NCBI RefSeq assembly: GCF_040676675.1
Contig: NZ_JBFAPK010000015.1
Coordinates: forward strand, 62,001-126,000
DNA: 64,000 nt
Direction of reading: 5' to 3'
Source of the DNA: JBFAPK01 sp040676675
Lineage (GTDB): Bacteria; Actinomycetota; Actinomycetes; Mycobacteriales; Micromonosporaceae
The translations under genes and the position numbers were made by a program. The notes beneath the pieces are model-generated. The model made no database searches. It worked only from the letters and a program-made list of their open reading frames with translations, and had not been told where the DNA came from. Positions 33,719-42,773 of the stretch are shown here, one piece after another; position 1 is the stretch's first letter, and each line of letters opens with the position of its first letter.

Positions 33719-34867
33719 ATGGTCATGTGGGGGTGGCGCGGCGGCTGGCGCGATCCGGCCACGGCGCTCGGGCTCACCGCGCTGGTGCTGGTCAGCGCCG
33801 CGACCTCGCCGCCCGGCCGGGCCCCGCTCGACGCCGGCGGCGTCCTGCTGCTGGTGCTCGCGGGGATGGCGATCGCGCTGCGCTGGCGGGCACCGGTGCT
33901 GGTCCTCGGTCTCGCGACCGCCTGCATGGTCGGGTACGAGTTGCGCGGCTATCCCGGGTACGCGCCGCTGCCGCCCGTGCTCTTCGCCCTCTACGCGGCG
34001 GTCAAACGGGGCTGTCGCGGTCCGGCCGCGCTGGCCGCCGGGGTCATCGTGATCGGCGGCCTCGTCGGGCAGCTCAGCTGCGACCAGCCGTCCCCCGACG
34101 CCGTGCAGCGCTGGATTCTGCTGCTCGGCTGGCTGGTGGCGGCCGGCGTGGCGGGGGAGCTGTCCCGCAAGCACCGCGCCTACCTCGACCAGGTCGAGCA
34201 GCGCGCCGCGGAGGCCGAACGCACCCGCGAGGAGACCGCCCGCCGCCGCGCGGGCGAGGAGCGGCTGCGCATCGCCCGCGAGCTGCACGACTCGCTCACG
34301 CACAGCATCTCGATCATCAAGGTGCAGGCCGGGGTCGCGGTCCACCTCGCCCGCAAGCGCGACGAGCCGGTCGACGCGGCGCTGCTGGCGATCCAGCAGG
34401 CCAGCACGGAGGCGATGCGGGAACTTCGGGCCACCCTGGAGGTGCTGCGCGACGGCGAGGACGGGGCGGGGGCGGGCGGCAGCGGGCTGGACCGGATGGA
34501 GCAGCTGGTCGACGGCGCGCGGCGGGCCGGGCTGCCGGTCACGGTACGGGTCAGCGGCCAGCCGCGACCGCTGCCGGCGCCGGTGGACCGCGCCGCGTAC
34601 CGGATCATCCAGGAGGCACTGACCAACGTCGGGCGCCACGCCGGCCCGGCGGTGACCGCGTCGGTGCGGCTGGGTTACCGGGAGAACGGGTTGACCGTAC
34701 GGGTGGACGACGACGGCCGGGGCGTCCCGGGCGAGACCGTGACACCGGGGGTGGGGCTGGCCGGCATGCGGGAGCGGGTCAGCGCGCTCGGCGGTTCGCT
34801 GCACGCCGGCCCGCGTGACGGTGGCGGCTTCACCGTCCGCGCCGAGCTGCCGCTGGCGGCGTCGTGA
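33719..34867 (+). CDS. Two-component sensor histidine kinase (NarL-type HisKA_3)
   Basis: 382 residues. Four to five membrane helices (about 12-145) with very short outer loops form an intramembrane-type sensor. A coiled coil (about 150-185) leads to RIARELHDSLTHSISIIKVQAG with phospho-acceptor His190 of the HisKA_3 class. The HATPase domain has ALTNVGRHA (N box), VRVDDDGRGV (G1) and GLAGMRERV (G2). It phosphorylates the LuxR-type regulator encoded next with a 4-nt GTGA overlap. The gene is divergent from the MMPL transporter, so export may be its output. Signal unknown. Confidence 0.92.
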   Translation: MVMWGWRGGWRDPATALGLTALVLVSAATSPPGRAPLDAGGVLLLVLAGMAIALRWRAPVLVLGLATACMVGYELRGYPGYAPLPPVLFALYAAVKRGCRGPAALAAGVIVIGGLVGQLSCDQPSPDAVQRWILLLGWLVAAGVAGELSRKHRAYLDQVEQRAAEAERTREETARRRAGEERLRIARELHDSLTHSISIIKVQAGVAVHLARKRDEPVDAALLAIQQASTEAMRELRATLEVLRDGEDGAGAGGSGLDRMEQLVDGARRAGLPVTVRVSGQPRPLPAPVDRAAYRIIQEALTNVGRHAGPAVTASVRLGYRENGLTVRVDDDGRGVPGETVTPGVGLAGMRERVSALGGSLHAGPRDGGGFTVRAELPLAAS

Positions 34868-35526
34868 TCCGGGTGCTGCTCGCTGACGACCAGGCGCTGA
34901 TCCGCGCCGGATTCCGGGCGCTGCTCGGCGCCGAGGAGGACATCGAGGTGGTGGCCGAGGGCGCGAACGGCCGGGAGGCGGTCGCGCTCGCCGTGGAGCA
35001 CGTGCCCGACGTCGCCCTCGTCGACATCCAGATGCCGGTCCTGGACGGGATCGAGGCGACCCGGCAGATCGCGGCCGATCCGCGCCTGACCGGCGTACAC
35101 GTGGTGATCCTGACCAACTACGGCCTCGACGAGTACGTCTACCGCGCGCTGCGGGCGGGGGCCGGCGGCTTCCTGGTCAAGGACACCGAACCGGCGGACC
35201 TGATCCACGGCGTACGGGTGGCCGCCCGCGGGGACGCGCTGCTCTCCCCGGCCATCACCCGCCGGCTCATCGGCGAGTTCGTGTCGCGTCCGCCCCGGGG
35301 CGGCCTCGGCGCGGGGCTGGAGGTCCTCACCAACCGGGAGCGGGAGGTGGTGGCGCTCGCCGCGCGGGGCATGTCGAACGACGAGATCGCCGCCCACATG
35401 GTGATCAGCCTCGCCACCGCGAAGACCCACATCAGCCGGGCGATGACGAAGCTGCGCGCCCGGGACCGCGCCCAGTTGGTCGTCCTCGCCTACGAGTCCG
35501 GGCTGGTCACGCCGCCGTCGCGGTGA
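34864..35526 (+). CDS. NarL/LuxR-family response regulator
   Basis: 220 residues. Receiver domain (1-120) with acidic pair D8-D9, phospho-acceptor Asp54 in ALVDIQMPV, Thr in ILTNYG and Lys in FLVKDT. Then a LuxR-type helix-turn-helix (about 150-215, LTNREREVVALAARGMSNDEIA ... TAKTHISRAMTKLRARDRAQL). It forms a two-component system with the overlapping kinase gene. GTG start within the kinase stop. Likely targets are its own operon and the divergent MMPL gene (inference). Confidence 0.93.
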   Translation: MIRVLLADDQALIRAGFRALLGAEEDIEVVAEGANGREAVALAVEHVPDVALVDIQMPVLDGIEATRQIAADPRLTGVHVVILTNYGLDEYVYRALRAGAGGFLVKDTEPADLIHGVRVAARGDALLSPAITRRLIGEFVSRPPRGGLGAGLEVLTNREREVVALAARGMSNDEIAAHMVISLATAKTHISRAMTKLRARDRAQLVVLAYESGLVTPPSR

Positions 35527-35565
35527 CCGTGGGCCGGCGGCTCGGCGGCGTCGGGCCGGCGGTGG

Positions 35566-36207
35566 TCACCGCCGGCTGCCCGTACCGGTCGGGATGCCGA
35601 CGAGCTTGGTGAGGAAGCGGTCGACCTGCTCGTGCGCGGGCGGCCAGGGCAGGTCCGGCTCGTTGAGGCGCAGCGACAGCATCCCGTTCACGGCGGTACG
35701 GAGGTCGATCGCCACGGTCGCCGCGTCGTCGGCCGGGGCGAGCCCGGCGTCCATGCAGCGCTGTACCGCCGTCGTGGTGCGCGCGATCAGCACCTCCTTG
35801 AAGGGCATGCCGAGGCGCCGGTTGACCTTGCTCTCGTGCAGCACCTTGTATATCCCCGGATGCTCGTGGGCCCAGGCGACCTGGGCCAGGATCCGCGCCC
35901 GCAGCCCGCCGGCGGGGTTCTCGTGCGCCGCCTCGGCGTCGTCACCCGTCCGGACCAGTTCCTCGTGGCAGCGCCGCATCGCGGCCAGCACGAGCGCGTC
36001 CCGGTCGGGGAAGTGCAGGTAGATCGAGGTGGCGGCGACGGAGATCTCCCGCGCGACGGCGCGCAGGGAGAGGGCCTCGTCGTCGGCGAGTTCGTCGAGC
36101 ATCCGTACCGCCGCCGAGACGATCTCCTCGCGCAGCCGTTCGCCCTGGCCGCGCGCGTTGCGGCGACGCCGGGCGGTCGGGCTGGGCGAGGACGGATCAG
36201 CTGCCAT
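35566..36207 (-). CDS. TetR-family transcriptional regulator
   Basis: 213 residues. An Arg-rich N-terminal arm, then a TetR helix-turn-helix (about 20-75: EIVSAAVRMLDELADDEALSLRAVAREISVAATSIYLHFPDRDALV). An all-helical ligand domain (WAHEHPGIYKVLHESKV) follows, like the TetR_C_33-type regulators. The ATG lies 9 nt after a TACAAT box, so the leader is nearly absent. It is divergent from an NTF2-like protein across an inverted repeat that is a good candidate operator, so it probably represses itself and that gene. Confidence 0.92.
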   Translation of the reverse strand: MAADPSSPSPTARRRRNARGQGERLREEIVSAAVRMLDELADDEALSLRAVAREISVAATSIYLHFPDRDALVLAAMRRCHEELVRTGDDAEAAHENPAGGLRARILAQVAWAHEHPGIYKVLHESKVNRRLGMPFKEVLIARTTTAVQRCMDAGLAPADDAATVAIDLRTAVNGMLSLRLNEPDLPWPPAHEQVDRFLTKLVGIPTGTGSRR

Positions 36208-36216
36208 GACCGGGCC

Positions 36217-36257
36217 ATTGTAACCGCACATCAGTTGCGCTACGGTCGTAGCGCTAC
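36217..36257. promoter_or_regulatory. Divergent TetR/NTF2 control region with operator palindrome
   Basis: ATTGTA (36217-36222) is TACAAT on the minus strand, the -10 box of the TetR gene. Beside it GCGCTAC (36237-36243) and GTAGCGC (36248-36254) form a 7-bp inverted repeat with a 4-bp spacer, and GTAGCGCTAC (36248-36257) is itself a perfect palindrome. The site sits where -35 elements of both divergent genes are expected, as for a TetR operator. Confidence 0.55.
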
Positions 36258-36284
36258 AGCCGTTCACTTAGAAGGGCTCCTTCC

Positions 36285-36701
36285 ATGGATCTTTCGTCGC
36301 CCACCGCCGAGCGTGCCCCCAGCGACGTGCTCGACCGGAACAAGCGGACCGTGCTCGCCTTCTACGAGGCCGGCATCAACCAGAAGGACTTCGTCGCCGC
36401 GTCCGCGCTGATCGGCGCCAGCTACCGGCAGCACAACCCGCGGATCGCCGACGGCATCGAGGGTTTCCGGGGCTTCGTCGACCAGATCAGGCGGGACTTC
36501 CCCGAACTGCGGGCCGACGTCAAGAAGATCTTCGCCGAGGGCGACCACGTCGTCGCGCACGTGCACGGCATCCGGGTTCCCGGGCAGCCCGGTACGGCCA
36601 TCGTCGACATCTTCCGCCTCGACGACGGCAAGATCGTCGAGCACTGGGACGTCATGCAGCCGATCCCCGAGGAATCCCTGAACCCCAACGGCATGTTCTG
36701 A
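36285..36701 (+). CDS. SnoaL-like / NTF2-family protein
   Basis: 138 residues. The helix-helix-strand start (NKRTVLAFYEAGINQKDFVAA), HNPRIADGIEGFRGFVDQIR, and the strand pair HVVAHVHGI and AIVDIFRLDDGKIVEHWDVMQPI are typical of the SnoaL_2 branch of the NTF2 fold. Members act as small-molecule cyclases or isomerases or are of unknown role. GAAGG lies about 10 nt before the ATG. Divergent from and probably repressed by the TetR regulator. The substrate may be the TetR ligand (inference). Confidence 0.85.
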   Translation: MDLSSPTAERAPSDVLDRNKRTVLAFYEAGINQKDFVAASALIGASYRQHNPRIADGIEGFRGFVDQIRRDFPELRADVKKIFAEGDHVVAHVHGIRVPGQPGTAIVDIFRLDDGKIVEHWDVMQPIPEESLNPNGMF

Positions 36702-36738
36702 GGGCCTCCCGTCGGGCCCGCCAGCCGTCGGTCCGGCG

Positions 36739-37164
36739 TTACGTCGGGGAGCCCGTGGCGTCGAGGTAGACCCACTCGCCGTCCGCGCGGACGAACCGGC
36801 TCCGCTCGTGCAGCGTTCCGGGGCGGCCCGACTCCCGGTAGTGGGCGACGAACTCGACCTGGCCCGTGGTGTCGAAGAGGCTGCCCTGGTCGGTACCGAG
36901 GATCTCCAGGCGGGTCCAGCGCTGCCGCGGGTCGAGCGTCAGCCGGGCCGGCCGGGTGCGGGAGTGCCAGGTGCGCAGCAGGTAGGCGGTGTCGCCGACG
37001 GCGAAGGCGCTGAACCGGGAGCGCATCAGCTGCTCGGCGGTCGCCGCGGTCGCCTCCCCCCGGTGCAGCCGGCCGCAGCACCCCTCGTACGCGCCGCCCG
37101 AGCCGCACGGGCAGCGTCCGGTCGTCTCGTCGCCCGTGCTGGAGCGGGTACCGCGTTTCGCCAC
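36739..37164 (-). CDS. YchJ-family SEC-C motif protein
   Basis: 141 residues. An N-terminal zinc-binding SEC-C motif (RCPCGSGGAYEGCCGRLH, about 18-35) is followed by the YchJ middle domain (about 42-138: AEQLMRSRFSAFAVGDTAYLLRTWHSRTRP, EFVAHYRESG, SRFVRADGEWVYLDA), an NTF2-like fold. Function of the family is unknown. The GTG start sits 6 nt after CAGAAT and lacks a ribosome site, suggesting a leaderless transcript. Single gene, about 87 nt ahead of the next minus-strand gene's 3' end. Confidence 0.9.
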   Translation of the reverse strand: MAKRGTRSSTGDETTGRCPCGSGGAYEGCCGRLHRGEATAATAEQLMRSRFSAFAVGDTAYLLRTWHSRTRPARLTLDPRQRWTRLEILGTDQGSLFDTTGQVEFVAHYRESGRPGTLHERSRFVRADGEWVYLDATGSPT

Positions 37165-37250
37165 CGGCCCATTCTGCCCGCCGTCGCGGACGGTCCCGTC
37201 CGGAAGGGGCCCTCGCCGCCGGCGGAAGCGACGGCGAGGGCCCGCACACC

Positions 37251-39317
37251 TCACCAGGCGGACGGTGCCGGCGGCGCGACCACCGGCGGGCGGTCGTCGC
37301 AGGTGATCGTGTTCGGCAGCTCCCAGGGGGCGAGCCAGGGGCCGGTGGTGCCGCCCCCGTCGTTGCCGCCGAGGTCGGTCAGGGAGAACTCGGAGCCGGC
37401 CGGCGTGAAGTGGAACGAGCCGCAGTTGTTGACGCCGACCGCGCCGACGTTGCGGGCGTCGACGTTCTCGAAGGACGCCGAACCGGCCACCCGGGCGCTC
37501 ACCACCGAGGTGCCCGTACCGTCGACCCGGATGTCCCGGAAGCGGACCCCGGTGATCGAGTAGAGGTCCTTCACCGACCACTCGCTGACCAGCATGATCG
37601 CGTTGTAGGTGTTGTCGAGGTAGTGGTCCCCGACCACCTGGATGTCCGCGTCGATGTTTTTCTCCAGCGCGTAGAACCAGATCGCACCGAGCCCGATGTT
37701 CCAGTTCAGCTCGTACGTGCCGGCCCGTACCGTGGTGTTGTTCGTGATCAGCAGGCGCCCGGTGAAGGGCTCCGCGCCGAAGCGGGACCCGACCTGGATC
37801 GCGCTGCCCTCGCGGACCGGGTCCGCGACCAGGTTGTTGGAGACCGTGTTGTCGGTACCGCCGTAGATGGCGATGCCGTTGGCCAGCACCGGCGTCTGCA
37901 CCGTGTTGTGGTCGAAGGTGTTGCCCGCGTTCGCGGTCCGCTCCGACCACATGGCGAGGGCGTCGTCGCCGGTGTTGCGGAAGAAGTTGTTCGACACCAC
38001 CGAGTTCGTGACGCCGGTGTGGAAGTTCAACCCGTCGGCGATCTGGTCCACGACGACGTTGTTGGTGATCCGCAGGTTCGTCATCGGACCGTCGAACCAC
38101 ATCCCGACCTTGGTGTGGCTGATGTGGAGACCGTCGATGGTGGAGTCGCTCATCGCCCCGCCGACGCCGTTGACCTGGTCGGTGTCGATGCGCTCGCGGA
38201 CGTCCCCCTCGATGGCGAAGCCGGAGAGGTGCACGTTGCGGCTGCCGCCGGCCGCGGCGTCCCGGCCGTAGAAGCCGACGCCCGTGTGCACCGAGCCGTC
38301 CGGGGCCGGCGGGTCGAGCGCGACCTCGCGGCCCTTGACGATCGTGTACCAGTTGCCCGCGCCCTCGATCGTGACGTCGTCGACGATGATGTGCCGGTTC
38401 ACCTGGTAGGTCCCCGGCGGGAGGTAGACCTTGAGGCGGGCGCGCTTCGCGAAGGCGATCGCCCGGTCGAACGCGTCGGCCGAGTCGCGCCGGCCGGTCG
38501 GGTCGGCGCCGAACGCCAGCACGTTCGCGGCGGCGAGGCTGACCCGGGGCGGGGCGACCAGCTGCGAGTCGAGCAGGTCGACGACGGTCCAGGCGGCGTT
38601 GGTCCGGGCCGGCGCGGTGAGGCGTACCCGGTCGCCGGCGCGGTAGGTGCGGCCGAGCAGGAGCCGCTGCTCGTCGTAGAAGTGGTTCGGCCGGAACGGC
38701 TTCGCGACGACCGGGGGCGGCGTGGTGGCGGCCGGCACGCAGTTGCACTCGGTGATCCACCAGTCCGGGTGCAGCAGGTCCGCGCCCGGGTCGTTCGAGA
38801 ACGGGTACTGGTTGTAGAGCCAGGCGTACCGCGAGGTGAGCGTGATGGTCCGGCGCGCGCCGCCGTTCACCGTGACGTCCAGCGGCGCGGTGATCCCGCC
38901 GCCGCCCGGCGCGTCGGGGATGCTGTAGCGGACCGTGATCGCGTTGGCCGTGGCGGGCAGGGCGAACTCGACGTACTGCCCGGGGGCGAGCCGGACCGCG
39001 CGCCGGCCGGAGGCCTCGGCCGGCAGGGTGTAGGCCGCCCGGTCCGGGCCGATGACGGTACCGTTCGTCGCGGCGCTCTCCGCCTCCTGCTCGACGAAGT
39101 CGACGCGGGCGCCGCGCCCCGCGACCAGCGACGGGTCCAGGGCGGCCCGGGTGACGACCGGGGCGGCGGCGGGGTGCCGGGGCGGGCCGGCCAGCGCCGG
39201 GGTGCTCCCGCCGCCCGCCAGTACGCTCAGCCCCGCCGCGACCGCCGTCGCCGTGACCCAGCGGGCCGGTCTGCCGGATCGTCGCCCCGAGGTGGCTCCG
39301 ATGGTGCTCCGTGACAT
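37251..39317 (-). CDS. Secreted CBM35/parallel beta-helix glycanase-like protein
   Basis: 688 residues. Signal peptide (about 1-44), a CBM35-like domain (about 70-270: FVEQEAESAATNGTVIG, YVEFALPATANAITVRYSIP, plus an inserted Cys-containing segment WWITECNCVP). A long right-handed parallel beta-helix follows (about 275-640) opening VLAFGADPTGRRDSADAF and VYLPPGTYQV. The arrangement resembles GH87 alpha-1,3-glucanases (mycodextranases) and pectate-lyase-like enzymes. It probably degrades an extracellular polysaccharide. The divergent gene 39647 lies across a 329-nt region. The catalytic Asp residues were not assigned, so the family call is tentative. Confidence 0.75.
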   Translation of the reverse strand: MSRSTIGATSGRRSGRPARWVTATAVAAGLSVLAGGGSTPALAGPPRHPAAAPVVTRAALDPSLVAGRGARVDFVEQEAESAATNGTVIGPDRAAYTLPAEASGRRAVRLAPGQYVEFALPATANAITVRYSIPDAPGGGGITAPLDVTVNGGARRTITLTSRYAWLYNQYPFSNDPGADLLHPDWWITECNCVPAATTPPPVVAKPFRPNHFYDEQRLLLGRTYRAGDRVRLTAPARTNAAWTVVDLLDSQLVAPPRVSLAAANVLAFGADPTGRRDSADAFDRAIAFAKRARLKVYLPPGTYQVNRHIIVDDVTIEGAGNWYTIVKGREVALDPPAPDGSVHTGVGFYGRDAAAGGSRNVHLSGFAIEGDVRERIDTDQVNGVGGAMSDSTIDGLHISHTKVGMWFDGPMTNLRITNNVVVDQIADGLNFHTGVTNSVVSNNFFRNTGDDALAMWSERTANAGNTFDHNTVQTPVLANGIAIYGGTDNTVSNNLVADPVREGSAIQVGSRFGAEPFTGRLLITNNTTVRAGTYELNWNIGLGAIWFYALEKNIDADIQVVGDHYLDNTYNAIMLVSEWSVKDLYSITGVRFRDIRVDGTGTSVVSARVAGSASFENVDARNVGAVGVNNCGSFHFTPAGSEFSLTDLGGNDGGGTTGPWLAPWELPNTITCDDRPPVVAPPAPSAW

Positions 39318-39554
39318 CGAATCACTCGTTTCTCTCGCGGTGCCTGCGATGGATGGCGGGGCGCCGACCGGCGCCCGAGTACCGGAGCATCCCCAGGGGT
39401 CTGGCTGGCGGGCGGTGAGGTCCCGGACCGCCGTTCACAGCTGCGAAACAAAACTGGAGCGGTCATGTTATTGCAGAAAACTGTCCACATTCAAGCGCGG
39501 AATTGTCGTCTTCGTGGCGCAGTGATCGATGCCGGGCATCGATATAGACAGTCG

Positions 39555-39584
39555 TTGACCCCGTTGCGCGCCGTGATGTAGCGT
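39555..39584 (+). promoter_or_regulatory. Promoter of LamG/Fn3 mosaic gene
   Basis: TTGACC (39555-39560), an 18-bp spacer and TAGCGT (39579-39584) form a good -35/-10 pair with a start near 39591, leaving a leader of about 56 nt. The other part of the 329-nt intergenic region 39318-39646 is AT-rich near 39465-39550, and I see no gene in it. Confidence 0.5.
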
Positions 39585-39646
39585 TCGCCGTTGGGTGACG
39601 GCCCGACCTCGGGGGAGCGGGCGGCCCACAACGGGGAGGCCGGCCG

Positions 39647-42600
39647 ATGGCGCGCCTGTACTTGTCCTCGTCAGCACGCGCCGGATCGAGTCGTTCCCGG
39701 CGACCACGGGGCGCGTGGCCGTGGAGCGGGAGCGGGCGTCACCGTGCCACCCGGCTGGGCGCCGCGCTGCTGACCGCCACCGCCGCCTCGGTCGTGGTGG
39801 TCGGGCCGGACCCCGCCGAGGCAGAGCCCGCAACCGTTCAGCCCGCGCCTGCCGAGCCCGCGACGGCGCGGCCCGCGCCTGCCGAGCCGTCCTCGTCCGG
39901 CGCCGCGCTCGCCGCGCCCGTGGTGGGTACCCGGTCCACCGTCCCCACCACCGGCTGCGTCACCGGCTCCGGCCGTCCGGCGGTCGACACCACCACGCCC
40001 GAGCTGCGGGCGGTGGTCAGCGACGCCGACGGCGGGTCGCTCTCCGCGAGCTTCGAGTGGTGGTCGGTGACCGGGACCGCCCCGATCGGCTCCGCGACGG
40101 TTTCCGGGCTCGCCTCGGGGGCCACGGCCGCGACGGGCGTACCGACCGGTGCCCTCGCCACCGGCGGCAACTACCGCTGGCGGGTTCGCGCCTCCGACGG
40201 CGCCGCCGCCTCGGCCTGGTCGTCCTTCTGCGAGTTCACCGTCCGGACCACGGCACCGCCGGCCCCGAACATCGTGGCGCCGCTGTTCCGGGAGACCGCC
40301 GGTGCCGCCCGCCCCTTCGACCTGAGCACCTACTCCGGCGCGGACTCCTGGCTGCGGGCCCGGTGGCCGCTGCACGAGGGTACGGGCGGCTCCACCACGG
40401 ACACGTCGTTCTACGGACGGTTCCCGCTGACGCTCAACGGTGCCGCCTGGAACCCCGACGGCGCCGGCGCGTCGCTGACCTTCAACGGCACCGGCTCCTC
40501 GGCCGCCACCGACCGGTCCGTGGTCGCCACCGACGAGGACTTCACCGTCACCGCGTGGGTGCGCCTTCCCGCGGGCACCACCGGCACCCGTACCGTGCTG
40601 GCCCAGGAGGGGAGCCGGGGCAGCGGCTTCTTCCTCCAGTACACGGGCGCCTCGAACCGTTGGGCCTTCGGCCGGCATGCGGCGGACACCGACACCGCCG
40701 CGACCGTCGCCGCCACGTCGGTCGCCACCGCCCGCCCCGGCGTCTGGACCCACCTCGCGGGCGTCTACGACGGGATCAACCGGCAGCTCCGGCTCTACGT
40801 CGACGGGCTGCCCGTCGCGACCACCGCCTTCACCACGCCGTGGAACGCCCGCGGTGCCCTCGTGCTCGGGCGCGGCAAGCGCGCCGGCGCCGCCGCCGAC
40901 TGGTGGTCGGGCGGCATCGACGACGTACGGGTCTACGAGGGCACGCTCGGCACTTCGGAGATCTCGGAACTGGCCAACGAGGTCGGATACGAGTACCAGC
41001 TCGACGACGCGCCGGCGCCCACCTCGACCACGGCGACCGGTTCCGCCCGGGTCGTGGTCACCCCCGCCACGGTCGGCGCGCGGACGCTGACGGTACGGGC
41101 CCGCAACCGCGCGGGCCAGCTCTCCGCGCCGGCGAGCTACCCGTTCGACGTGCTCAGCCTCGCCCCGCCGGAGCGGCCCGAGACCGCCACCACGCCGGAG
41201 ATCCCGTGCGTTACCGGCCCGGGCCGGCCGGTGCTGGACACCACCACGCCGACACTGCGGGCGCGGGTCGGCGCCGGCGAGGGATGGCTCTCGGTCCAGT
41301 TCGACCTCGCGCCGATCCCGTACCGGGACGGCTTCCACAGCGCGGACGTCTCCGGCACCGGCCCGGACTTCTCGTACACCGTCCCGCCGGGCGTGCTCGC
41401 CGACCACGTCTCGTACGCGTGGCGGGCCACCGCGAGCGCGGACGGTGAGCCGGGTCCGTCCTCGGTCGTCTGCGAGTTCACCGTCTCCGCCCCCGAGCCG
41501 CCCCCGCCCGCGGTCCGCTCCGACGACTACCCGGACGACGGCTGGCGGTACGGCGGCGCCGGCCAGCCCGGCTCCTTCGGGTTCCGACCCGGCCTGAACG
41601 CGGCGCACCGGCGCCTGCAACTCGGCTTCCACGAGGGCGCCGGAAACACCGCCGGCGGGGAGGACCTCGGGCCCGGCGTCACCCTGAGCGGCGGGGCCGG
41701 CTGGGTGGCCGACCCGGCCGGTGCCAGCCTCGGCCTCAACGGCACCACCGGCTACGCGGTGAGTGAGCCCGGCGTGCTGCAGGGCGACGAGGACTACACC
41801 GTCGGTGCCTGGGTGCGGCTCACCGGCACCGGCGCGGCGGCGACGGTGCTGAGTCAGGAGGGGACCCGGCAGAGCCTGTTCCGTCTCGGCTATTCCAGGA
41901 CCGACAACAGGTGGGCGCTGACCCTGCCGTTGACCGACGCCGACAACGCCGCCGTCGCGAAGGCGCTGGCCACCACCGCGCCCCAGGCCGGCGTCTGGAC
42001 ACACCTCGCCGGCGTACACGACTCGGCGCGCAAGGAGCTGCGGATCTACGTCAACGGCCGGCTGGAGGGGACCGCCGCCTACTCCGCCCGGCTCCGCAGC
42101 GGCTCGGAGCCGTTCACCATCGGCCGGGCCCGGGTCAACGGCGCGGCCACCGAGTACTGGCCGGGCCAGGCCGACGACGTCGTGGCCTTCACCCGGACGC
42201 TGACCGAGGCGGAGATCGCCGGCCTCGCCGGGACGAGCGGCTACGTCTACCAGTTCGACGGGGCGCAGCCGGTCGACGTGCCGGCGCGTGGGCTGGCCCG
42301 GGTGGTGTTGACGCCCGAGTACCACGGCGAGCACACGCTGAGCGTCCGGCGCCGGGACGCCACCGGCGCGCTCGGCGAGCCGACGACCTACTCGTTCCTC
42401 GCCGGCACCACCGGCGCGCCGGACCGACCGAGCCGGCTCGCCACCGAGCCCGCCACGGACTGTCGTACCGGCCCGGACCGGCCGCACGTCGACACGGCCA
42501 CGCCCCGGTTGAGCGCCTTCACCGACGATGCCGACTTCGACGACCTCACCACCACCTTCGAGTGGTGGGCGGTCGACGGCGACAAGGTCGGCGAGGCGAC

Positions 42601-42760
42601 CGTCTCCGACTGGTCGGGTCAGACGGTGTCGGTCGAGGTACCGGCCGGGGCGCTGGCCGAGGACGGCGCGTACGCCTGGCGGGTCCGCAGCGCCGACGCC
42701 GGTGCCGCGGGCGGATGGTCACAGTGGTGCGAGTTCACCGTGGACGCCGTGCCGCGCTAG
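39647..42760 (+). CDS. Large secreted LamG/fibronectin-like mosaic protein
   Basis: 1037 residues. A basic N-terminus, a hydrophobic segment (about 36-55) and a PAEPAT-type repeat linker (about 58-85). Then a recurring unit: three Fn3-like modules with the shared header C-x-TG-x-x-RP-x-x-DT-x-TP-x-L (near 102, 520 and 943) alternate with two LamG/concanavalin domains (about 235-430 and 665-860). Each LamG contains DEDYTVGAWVRL-like and GVWTHLAGVxD motifs. No catalytic domain is seen, so it is likely an adhesin, glycan-binding or surface protein. GGGGAGG lies about 7 nt before the ATG, with a promoter upstream. It converges with the small lipoprotein gene, leaving 13 nt between. Confidence 0.85.
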   Translation: MARLYLSSSARAGSSRSRRPRGAWPWSGSGRHRATRLGAALLTATAASVVVVGPDPAEAEPATVQPAPAEPATARPAPAEPSSSGAALAAPVVGTRSTVPTTGCVTGSGRPAVDTTTPELRAVVSDADGGSLSASFEWWSVTGTAPIGSATVSGLASGATAATGVPTGALATGGNYRWRVRASDGAAASAWSSFCEFTVRTTAPPAPNIVAPLFRETAGAARPFDLSTYSGADSWLRARWPLHEGTGGSTTDTSFYGRFPLTLNGAAWNPDGAGASLTFNGTGSSAATDRSVVATDEDFTVTAWVRLPAGTTGTRTVLAQEGSRGSGFFLQYTGASNRWAFGRHAADTDTAATVAATSVATARPGVWTHLAGVYDGINRQLRLYVDGLPVATTAFTTPWNARGALVLGRGKRAGAAADWWSGGIDDVRVYEGTLGTSEISELANEVGYEYQLDDAPAPTSTTATGSARVVVTPATVGARTLTVRARNRAGQLSAPASYPFDVLSLAPPERPETATTPEIPCVTGPGRPVLDTTTPTLRARVGAGEGWLSVQFDLAPIPYRDGFHSADVSGTGPDFSYTVPPGVLADHVSYAWRATASADGEPGPSSVVCEFTVSAPEPPPPAVRSDDYPDDGWRYGGAGQPGSFGFRPGLNAAHRRLQLGFHEGAGNTAGGEDLGPGVTLSGGAGWVADPAGASLGLNGTTGYAVSEPGVLQGDEDYTVGAWVRLTGTGAAATVLSQEGTRQSLFRLGYSRTDNRWALTLPLTDADNAAVAKALATTAPQAGVWTHLAGVHDSARKELRIYVNGRLEGTAAYSARLRSGSEPFTIGRARVNGAATEYWPGQADDVVAFTRTLTEAEIAGLAGTSGYVYQFDGAQPVDVPARGLARVVLTPEYHGEHTLSVRRRDATGALGEPTTYSFLAGTTGAPDRPSRLATEPATDCRTGPDRPHVDTATPRLSAFTDDADFDDLTTTFEWWAVDGDKVGEATVSDWSGQTVSVEVPAGALAEDGAYAWRVRSADAGAAGGWSQWCEFTVDAVPR

Positions 42761-42773
42761 CCGATCGCCGGGG

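Noticed and set aside
29486..34804. 1772-codon minus-strand frame across the second sialidase, MMPL and kinase genes
   Set aside because: It is antisense to the sialidase and kinase and out of frame with MMPL. The Arg/Gly/Pro-rich translation is typical of GC-rich shadow frames.
39671..42487. 938-codon antisense frame opposite the LamG mosaic
   Set aside because: Mirror of the real gene, which has a promoter, ribosome site and recognisable domains.
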